A DNA stretch of 61,948 nucleotides from Paulinella micropora (taxonomy: Eukaryota; Cercozoa; Imbricatea; Euglyphida): the NCBI GenBank assembly GCA_009731375.1, contig BJOX01000074.1:574860-636807 (forward strand), read 5' to 3'. The notes beneath the pieces were generated by a model. The model saw nothing but the letters and a program-made list of their open reading frames with translations, made no database searches and was not told the DNA's origin. Made by a program: the position numbers and the translations under genes. Positions 11,080 to 61,948 of the stretch are shown in pieces; within the stretch, counting starts at the first letter, position 1; every line of letters begins with the position of its first letter.

Positions 11080-11188
11080 ACCCGGTCGAGGAGGAAAAAT
11101 CCGTCCCCAAGCCTTTCAACATGGATTATCAACACCATCGGTGTCCACCACCTGAACAACCCGACACTGGGGCAGGAAAGAGGAATTT

Positions 11189-13135
11189 GTGGCATACCTC
11201 CACAAAAAGGATGATATCCCATACGTATACGGCCCGATCGACCGACCGGTATACTGTCATGGGGATAGCCCGGTAGGCCATAAAATCTACCGTCTCATCC
11301 GATGGGAATTCAAATCAGGGAAACCCAAACCTCCCCCTTTCAGCTTGCCCCAGAGGGTCAACTATGCACGCGTCAATCGATTATTGATGCCGTATCGCAT
11401 CCCGATGCAAACCATGTTGCGGGGAATGGATCCCCACCTCTTCCAAGGGGACGAGGCGAGCGAGGAGTACGAAAAACCCGTCCGATACGCCTTTGACCCG
11501 GCGTCACGCCAAATGCACCGCATATACCCTCCGTACCCGGATATCACGGACGCAGAGCGCCGCCTACGGCTTGAATGCCCAGCGCTCAAACATACAACCA
11601 ATCCGCGTTCTAATCCGTTCAAACCAACGGCGGAGCCATATCGGCGTATGCTCGTTGGCAACCAGGTCAACTGGGTACCGGACCCTCACTATTTTGAGGA
11701 CGAACCGGCCCACGGGGTCGTCCCTGAGGAAAGCATCCCACCGCCACTTCCACCAATGCAAGATGAGCGGGGGGGTATACTCTCACACCCCATCCTACCA
11801 CTACGCGGCACATGACGAAAACCGTCTCCGAGTGACCTGCGGTGGTGTGCGTCCAGTGCCCTCCAACGGCAGTTATAACTGCGGACACAAGTGGATCCTT
11901 GACCCCGACCTATACATGTCGCCAGAGCGATGGGGACCACATATGTGTCTGGAGCACAAATCTCTTGAGAAGGAACGACCATGGCAGTACCCAGTTACTA
12001 GACCATGGGAAGTTCCTCAGAGCCCGCCGACCTGGCCCGAAAATCCACTCCCACACGTGGTACCCTACACACCCATCCCAGGGGATCCTACATTACTGAC
12101 CATGGAGCAGTGGGCGTTGACTCGGACCATCACAGGCTGGGCTAGCTTGTCCGATCAACAAAGAGCGTATGTGCTACGATTCTATAGCATCAAAGCGCTG
12201 CCCAAACAGCTCTTGGAACCCTACGAGCTCCGAAGGCTCCGATGGTCACAATTGGATATCAGTGCCTACTACCGACTCCTGGAGAGAGCGGGCCTACCCC
12301 TCCCGGACGAGGTTCAGGCGTACCGGGCCTATCACCTCCGAAAGGGCCACGATCTCCCGTTCAATCTGTCGGCGGAAGGTGACGAGTTGCGCCAAATCAA
12401 GGAGGCCTTGGAGTGCCCCTTGAGGAGAGTGCCCAATAACCGTCCACTACCCCCTGCCTATCAGATAGTGGCGTCACATATATTTCACTCTCGCCTTCCT
12501 ACCATAGGCGGAGCTACTATCGCCCCCAGCCACCTACAATCCCCGACCGATTTCAGGGAGTGGCAAGGCTACGACAAAGACATTATCTCCGTTTTCAACA
12601 AGAACACATGGCGGTATGGCTCATAGCCATTCGCTATCGCCTGTTCCGAAACGGCCATGGATACCTACTCAATATCTTGCTTGACCGCGAAAACGCCCGC
12701 CCAACCGACCCTCAACGCCTCCAATCCTGGGCGGAGAAGTGGGCTCGAAACTTCCGTTATCACGCTCGTCCAAAGTGGGACAGCGCGGTACAAGACGAAG
12801 AGTTCAGATGGCACAAAGCTACAAAGCAATTGGACTATATATACCACTCTCGACACTGTTACCCACGCTGGGAGCAAGTGTACGAATATAAACTCGGGGA
12901 CATACTGCAAAAGTTATACCCTGAGTACGACCAACCACGGTCGTCGATCCGACCGTTCGATCTATCTGATGACGAACGGCAAATGATCCGCATCCAACTC
13001 GATCACGAGCGCGACGATCCACCCTCCGACCAGCCAGAGGGCGGTACCGCTCACTCTCCCAGTCCAGCACAGAGGACAATTTCGTCCGATACGTGGAGGA
13101 AGACAAGAACGATGTGTTTTGAGACCCTCCAATAG
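11189..13135 (+). pseudogene. Large accessory ORF group of the retroelement (three phased pieces)
   Basis: Three open frames follow each other with short overlaps: 11189-11815, 11493-12626 (useful part from about 11770) and 12560-13135. Each is Tyr/Pro/Arg-rich with similar composition, for example HLRKGHDLPFNL and WEQVYEYKLGDILQKLYPEYD, so I read them as one former protein of roughly 640 residues broken by two frameshifts. No known domain is recognisable. A cysteine/histidine cluster around 11850-11960 could bind metal. Such a long extra ORF group downstream of integrase is unusual for Ty3/Gypsy elements. Confidence 0.5.
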
Positions 13136-14187
13136 GGGCTGTATACCTTCAAGTTCCTAGACACGTCCAAAAATAACTTCAAGCTGGCTCTACAAAATTG
13201 TATATATCTATACAAAAAGTCCACCAAGGACACCAAAAAAGAAACAAACATCTAGACTGGCAAAGCGCACGTTCATTCCAACAAATGGACGACCTACGGA
13301 CAAGTTTGTTAACAATATATAGCTAACAAATTTGTTCATAGGTGGACTCTTATTCGGGCCCGATTGCCTTCAGTCTAATAAGGGGATCCGTAGCGCGCTG
13401 TGAGGGTATATATCCGCAATCTGTCCGCCAAAAGGCTAGATTGTGATTATATACTTTTCTCCACCCCAGCAACGGATCCGGGACGCAACTTTGAGAATAC
13501 ATTCATCCCAGCCTACCGCCAATAGGTCAGCTTGGGTGAAGGTATTTTTACGTCCTGGCCTCGTTTAACCTCCGCCCCATCCAGGGAGCCCATGGAGCGA
13601 CCGACATGCCATGTCTGCGAGCATACTGCATCTCCACGGCAACTTTATCTGTCTCCCAGCCAGGGAACCCGACCAAAACGGGAGAGCCAGAACAAAAGAA
13701 TTTACTCCTCAGAGTCACATTCGGATGACAAGGGTCATCAAGAAGGGGGGGAAGTGTAGAGCGAAATTCAAAATTCAAATTTGATAATTAAATTCGGAAA
13801 TCAAATTCGAATTTCGCACATGTTCCGAAATCCAAATCATTCGGAGTAACGCCTAGTACAGTTACATTTCCTTCCTTCAATCGCCTATCTGATTCCTAGA
13901 AGGAAGAGAAGCCATCAACCTCGAGCCAAACCTCGACAGCACACATATTCCTACCGCTCACATTTACCTCTCTACTACTAATCAATAGGTGTTATCGGTA
14001 TAAACAGGGGAGGGGGGATTGTAGGCGCAGATAGGTAAATATGTGTTACTTTATTAATACCCAGTGTCACGGCGGTCCAGACACAACATATGATAAGAGA
14101 TTGTTCATATTAATAACACTCTTAACCGGATAAATTAAATGATAATATTACTAAAAAAGATTCGTTTCCATTTTTAGGTCAGAATAT
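13136..14187. other. Non-coding sequence downstream of the retroelement
   Basis: The stretch includes a small imperfect inverted repeat (about 13301-13336, around TTTGTTAAC and GCTAACAAATTTGT) and an AT-rich segment near 13760-13850 with repeated AAATTC words. A 75-codon frame at 13532-13759 has no recognisable features. No gene is assigned. Confidence 0.5.
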
Positions 14188-14461
14188 ATTGCTGTTGACA
14201 TTCAAGACAACAAAAAAAATTGATTTTTCTGTTTTGGTTGGAATTTCAGTTTTGGTTGGAATTTTGATTTTGGGTGAAAATTTGAATTTTTCAAATTAAC
14301 GGCTATATTCGTCCGCAAAATATCGTAAATTTTCGCGAAATGTTACCGTTAAATTTGAAAATTTGAATTTTTGTCACAAAAATGAAAAACTGTCACAAAA
14401 ATGAAAATCTGACACAAAAACTCAAAACTAATTTTTTTTTGTCTTGAATTTCAACAGCAAT
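14188..14461. mobile_element. Foldback/MITE-like element 1, full copy
   Basis: The ends are inverted repeats: ATTGCTGTTGACATTCAAG at the left, and at the right a sequence whose complement differs at one base (TTTCAACAGCAAT end). The body is about 274 bp, AT-rich and non-coding, with repeats of TTTTGGTTGGAATTT and GTCACAAAAATGAAAA. A central core reads TTAACGGCTATATTCGTCCG through ACCGTTAAATTT. Size, termini and lack of coding match non-autonomous DNA transposons, though I cannot settle the target-site duplication in this AT-rich context. Confidence 0.75.
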
Positions 14462-14555
14462 ATTATCGTTAGACAGGACAACGGGAATTGGCTGGTGTTT
14501 GCCTTGGTTGTTTTTGTGCTTCGAGTCTCCCACATTTTCCACTATCTTTAATCTT

Positions 14556-14849
14556 TATTACTGGGTACAGTGATTCAAGTGTCAAATTCAGCTATCAAAT
14601 TTGAGGTCAGATTTCAGATTAGCGGTCAGATTTTAGATTAGCGGTCAGAATTCAAATTACTTCAATTTAACGGTAATATTTCGCAAAAATAATATAGTCG
14701 GATTTTGCGGACGTATATAGCAGTTAAATTGAAATAATTTGAATCATGTTCTGACCACTAATTCGAAATCTGACCGCTAATCTGAAAATTCTAGCAGTTA
14801 ACTAAAATTCGATGGCTGAGTTTGACACTTGAATGTAACCAGTAATATT
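14556..14849. mobile_element. Foldback/MITE-like element 2, different termini
   Basis: The left end reads ATTACTGGGTACAGTG then ATTCAAGTGTCAAATTCAGC. The right end is its inverted repeat with small changes (GCTGAGTTTGACACTTGAAT then GTAACCAGTAAT). The arms span roughly 38 bp. Internally GATTAGCGGTCAGA-type words repeat on both sides. The centre carries, inverted, the same core as element 1 (TTGCGGACGTATATAGCAG and TTAACGGTAATATTTCGC). It is non-coding. Confidence 0.72.
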
Positions 14850-15428
14850 TATATAAGTGAAGAAGATTGGGTTGCTGGCGAAGTTATTGAATTTGGTTGA
14901 GTACAAGGATAGGCATCAATAAATATATTCTTTTGACATCGAACTTCTCGGAACCGGCAAAAGGCCAGGATGGGGATAGTAGTTTTGCTCTTTATTCTCC
15001 TCATGCGTCGGGCTGTGTGTTTGCTGAGATGTCCTCAGGCACTAATTAAGGGGGAGCATTCGGAAAATTAATTACATCCTAGTCCACTACAGCATAACAG
15101 TATAATCACGGTAGCTTCACTCTCCTATGTACTTAATACTTAGTAATTATTCCTGTATTACCATATTTTCTGGTACTGGTGGCGAATTGCCTTTATGTTC
15201 ATATATTACCAATTTGGTGAGGTTGGTTTCCTTTTTGGTTCTTTTGAATCCCAGTGAAGTCTCAGTAAAATGGTAGACAACTGGGATCCCGGAGCCTCCG
15301 GTTAACAGGCTAGTTTCCCTACCCGGACCTTCATTTTTCCCAACACAAGGCATTAAATATTGATACCGGACCAAAAATTTATATTATATACAGGAAATAA
15401 AAATAAATGATGAGTTTGTATATATATT
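14850..15428. other. Sequence between foldback elements, no clear gene
   Basis: A 75-codon minus-strand frame (15147-15374) has no recognisable motif. AATAAA occurs near 14918. I see no splice-consistent exon. Confidence 0.4.
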
Positions 15429-15661
15429 ATTGCTGTTGACATTCAAGACAACAAAAAAAATTGATTTTTCTGTTTTGGTTGGAATTTCAGTTTTGGTTGG
15501 AATTTTGATTTTGGGTGAAAATTTGAATTTTTCAAATTAACTGCTATATTCGTCCGCAAAATATCGTAAATTTTCGCGAAATGTTACCGTTAAATTTGAA
15601 AATTTGAATTTTTGTCACAAAAATGAAAAACTGTCACAAAAATGAAAATCTGACACAAAAA
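15429..15661. mobile_element. Second copy of foldback element 1, cut by a gap
   Basis: From 15429 the sequence repeats 14188-14420 almost base for base. The only difference I noticed is GGCTATATTCG versus TGCTATATTCG in the core. It then runs into 275 N at 15662-15936, so its right terminus is missing. Two nearly identical copies 1.24 kb apart argue for recent activity or a local duplication. Confidence 0.8.
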
Positions 15662-15936
15662 NNNNNNNNNNNNNNNNNNNNNNNNNNNNNNNNNNNNNNN
15701 NNNNNNNNNNNNNNNNNNNNNNNNNNNNNNNNNNNNNNNNNNNNNNNNNNNNNNNNNNNNNNNNNNNNNNNNNNNNNNNNNNNNNNNNNNNNNNNNNNNN
15801 NNNNNNNNNNNNNNNNNNNNNNNNNNNNNNNNNNNNNNNNNNNNNNNNNNNNNNNNNNNNNNNNNNNNNNNNNNNNNNNNNNNNNNNNNNNNNNNNNNNN
15901 NNNNNNNNNNNNNNNNNNNNNNNNNNNNNNNNNNNN

Positions 15937-16027
<91 letters not shown>

Positions 16028-16157
16028 AAAAGAAATACAAAAGAGTGAGAAAGAAAAAGGGAAAATGAGGGACCGAGCCTTGAAAAGGTCCGGGGGAGAA
16101 GAAAGAAAGAAGGACAGAACAAAGGCCGCTGTGAACCTGCCGTGAAGTCTTGTTGGC
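15662..16157. other. Assembly gap, poly-A tract and 3' flank of the minus-strand gene
   Basis: 275 N are followed by about 80 nt of nearly pure A, then purine-rich sequence up to the stop codon of the minus-strand gene. No AATAAA is visible in the minus direction before the gap, so the polyadenylation site is probably hidden. Confidence 0.6.
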
Positions 16158-24573
<8,416 letters not shown>

Positions 24574-24836
24574 GATTGGGACACGCCTGTTTTCTGAAAG
24601 GGACGACAGGTTGTTGTCACGTAAATCTCCAGCACAGCGTCAGCTAGTGCTCCTTCAGTACTTGGGAGAGAAAAAGTGATCGTTGAGAATAGATGGCTCG
24701 AAGGCCCGCCCGTTAAAATTTTGCTGGGCCGGCTCCAAAGCAACCAGATTTTTGTGGCTGTTGGAGTGATTTCAAGTGGAGTCTCTGCACGTTAGGTAGT
24801 CGTTGGGAGAACAACAGAGTAACAGCTTGACCCAGT
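24574..24836. promoter_or_regulatory. Shared 263-bp divergent promoter region
   Basis: The two ATG codons of the paralogous genes (24573 on minus, 24837 on plus) are separated by only 263 bp. Both 5' untranslated regions and both core promoters must fit here unless there are upstream non-coding exons. I see a GC-rich box (GGCCCGCCCG), a self-complementary TAAAATTTT and no clear TATA box at a fixed distance. Co-regulation of the pair is inferred from spacing. Confidence 0.65.
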
Positions 24837-56802
<31,966 letters not shown>

Positions 56803-56808
56803 TAAGCT

Positions 56809-56859
<51 letters not shown>

Positions 56860-57132
56860 ATACATACGTACATAAAGATTTTCGTCAGCTTGATCCGGCT
56901 AGACGGCCAGTGAGCTACTATGTACATACATACACACACACATAAATACATACATGAGTGAGTACGTGCATACATACACGCATGAGCTGCTCATAGCTTC
57001 GTGTGCTATCTACTTCTCATTCAGCGCGCTAAGTCTAATATCTTTCTTATCATGCTTTAAATTCTTCTTCGTTGTGTGTTTTCATCGTCTTTCGTGATAG
57101 TCTGTGATATTTCATGCATTTATGAATTCGAA

Positions 57133-57138
57133 AATAAA
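57133..57138 (+). terminator. Polyadenylation signal AATAAA of paralog B
   Basis: AATAAA occurs 331 nt after the TAG stop of the plus-strand gene, followed about 20 nt later by a GT/T-containing stretch. It is the first clear signal after the last exon. Confidence 0.5.
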
Positions 57139-57208
57139 AGCGTTTGATTGCAGACAAGGGAATCGTCGCATAAAGAAGTTTCTGACTCGAAGTCAAACAA
57201 TAATCGCT

Positions 57209-57275
<67 letters not shown>

Positions 57276-57984
57276 NNNNNNNNNNNNNNNNNNNNNNNNN
57301 NNNNNNNNNNNNNNNNNNNNNNNNNNNCCCCCCCCCCCCCCCCCCCTCCTCCTCCTTCTCCTACCCTCAAGCCCCACCACCAGTACCAGGAAGTTGCAGT
57401 CAAATACAATTAATCATGACCAAGAGGACCACTGCTCTCGAAACTGAGAGAAAGGCTGATTGGGGTGAGTGAGGGTGAAGAAATAGGGGAAAATAGGGGT
57501 GTGGTGTCCTCAGTAGTAGTAGTACCTATCTACTTAGTCACTCTTACCACAGGTAGGGATATCAGAGACTGCCTACAGCACGTCACCCTTCTGTTATGGT
57601 GATTGACTGCCTTCTGCACGTCAAGTAGATGCACACTTTTGCGTGACTGCTAATGCCAGCTCACCAAAAATGTATATGGGCGATTAAAGCTCTGTGCCAG
57701 AGTTCACGTTCGCACTACAAGGCTCGATAACGTGCTTGACTTCAATATCACTTAATGTAATGATCAGGAACTCACAATAGACCGCGTCTGCAGTAACAAA
57801 GCTTTAATAACGCGCCAAACCAACAGAGAGCGCACAGAGCAATATGACTGGCCGGATATAAGTAATGGCTCTAACGACACCCGGTTACCCTTATACGGCC
57901 GGCCCATGTAACTATTAATATTGATAGTATTAGTTCTAACAGTCAGAATATTCAAAATTAGTTGTTTTACTGCCATTAGTTAGT
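57139..57984. other. Spacer with poly-C gap, no gene seen
   Basis: The stretch holds a poly-C run of about 65 nt, 52 N (57276-57327) and another poly-C run, then unique sequence with no splice-consistent exon or long frame. Confidence 0.5.
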
Positions 57985-58702
57985 ATGCTTGTAATAATTA
58001 GGTTACAACTTCGGACTCTTTGGAAATATTAATATAAAAGAGGCTGAGGTTGTGCCGGGCCTTGTACTGCAGTTCAGAATTCTCAGAGTCTTGCTTTTGT
58101 TAAGAACTCTGTCTAAGTCAAGATTAAAGATTGTTTATGATTGTAGACAGAAAGATTGGAGAGAGACTTGAATTACGCATGTCTCCTTTGTCTATTTATA
58201 AGCGTGTGAAGATGAACTTAGAAATGGAGTTTTATTTAAAAGGTCGTAATTACGAGGCCCCCCGGGGGGGAAGGAGATTGATATCTTTGGCAAGAGCGGG
58301 TTGTTTTAGGACCTTTGGGCTCTCCAATCGTGGTTTTGGTTCCCCTGTTGATGTGATTTGTGATATATGTCACAATAATAAGGCTCATCATGAAACTCAT
58401 GTCAAGTTTTCAAGATTCCTTGCCTTTCTACCTTATTTACTCAGTTACAGATTCAATGTTTTGGTTCTTGTCTTTCATGGAATGGTTTGATTTCTTCTGA
58501 TCAATGGATCATGTGACATCTTTTACAGAGGCTCAACATGTCAAGTTGAATTCGTTATATTCTGCCACCGGTTATGCTACTATGATGAGGCTTTTTCTTA
58601 GGAGATTTTATAGACATGTTCAAAGACTAACCAGGGGCCTTGCTTCTGGTGTGTCTGTAGGATCATAGTCCTCGACAAGGGGGCTGCCATCCTATCTTAC
58701 TA

Positions 58703-58775
<73 letters not shown>

Positions 58776-58800
58776 CACTACTACTACTATTACCGCCGCT
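57985..58800 (+). mobile_element. 5'-truncated non-LTR retroelement 3' end with (CTA)n tail
   Basis: The frame 58131-58490 contains RRLISLARAGCFRTFGL, then CDICHNNKAHHETH, a Cys/His arrangement like the zinc-binding end of LINE reverse transcriptases. A second frame further on gives RLFLRRFYRHVQRLTRGLAS before TAG, then a (CTA)n tail to about 58790. The frames are broken. It lies between the convergent plus gene and the esterase gene. Confidence 0.6.
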
Positions 58801-58891
58801 TTTATTCGTATAAAGGGAAAACTTGCACCGTGCTGGCCACTTTCCTCCAATTACTCATAACTTTGCTACTCGCGCCATGCTTCCAACCGTG

Positions 58892-61948
<3,057 letters not shown>

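Noticed and set aside
13532-13759. 75-codon plus-strand ORF
   Set aside because: No domain, no splice context and low length. Probably chance.
1-14000. LTR pair of the Ty3/Gypsy element
   Set aside because: I compared the first 330 bp with 9.7-10.3 kb and 13.1-14.2 kb by eye and saw no direct repeat. The LTRs may be outside the window or too diverged.

Overview
The window is eukaryotic nuclear DNA. It has spliced genes with exons of about 27-132 nt, canonical AG acceptors, an AATAAA signal, a Ty3/Gypsy retroelement, non-LTR retroelement remnants, foldback (MITE-like) elements and a very heavy microsatellite load, chiefly (TATC)n, (TC)n, (TTC)n, (ATT)n and (TACA)n. TAG and TGA act as ordinary stops. 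Fibronectin type II (FN2) modules, Dictyostelium-CTDC-like cysteine repeats and the retroelement types would suit a unicellular holozoan or another large-genome protist. The species cannot be fixed from the sequence alone. About twenty runs of N interrupt the assembly, usually inside homopolymers or microsatellites.

Layout. 1-13.8 kb holds a decayed Ty3/Gypsy element: a higher-order tandem repeat, a hairpin, gag-like frames, an aspartic protease (DTG), reverse transcriptase (YIDD), RNase H and integrase (D,D,E), followed by an unusual ~4 kb set of extra ORFs that includes a membrane segment. 14.2-15.7 kb holds foldback elements. 16.16-24.57 kb (minus strand) and 24.84-56.80 kb (plus strand) are two paralogous multi-exon genes arranged head to head, with start codons only 263 bp apart. 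58.89-60.82 kb (minus) is a small phase-consistent gene for an SGNH/PC-esterase-like protein. A non-LTR retroelement 3' end lies between it and the large plus-strand gene.

The paralogous pair. I rebuilt both genes exon by exon from splice signals and reading phase. Each encodes a signal peptide, a cysteine-rich ectodomain, a conserved membrane-proximal region, one transmembrane helix and a cytosolic tail ending in a ubiquitin-like (beta-grasp-like) segment. The minus gene (26 visible exons, about 560 residues seen) has one ectodomain module. The plus gene (46 visible exons, 3,044 coding nt seen) has three. Exon phases and many intron positions match between the two. They look like type I cell-surface receptor or adhesion proteins, but no function is demonstrated.

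The most unusual signal is in the introns. At about 27 exons of the plus gene, several of the minus gene and one of the esterase gene, the neighbouring intron holds 1-7 diverged tandem copies of the exon edge with its splice site, each separated by microsatellite. Acceptor-edge copies lie upstream of the exon and donor-edge copies lie downstream. One such copy (exon 34) appears to have become a real in-frame exon. About half of all donors read GTC rather than GTA or GTG.
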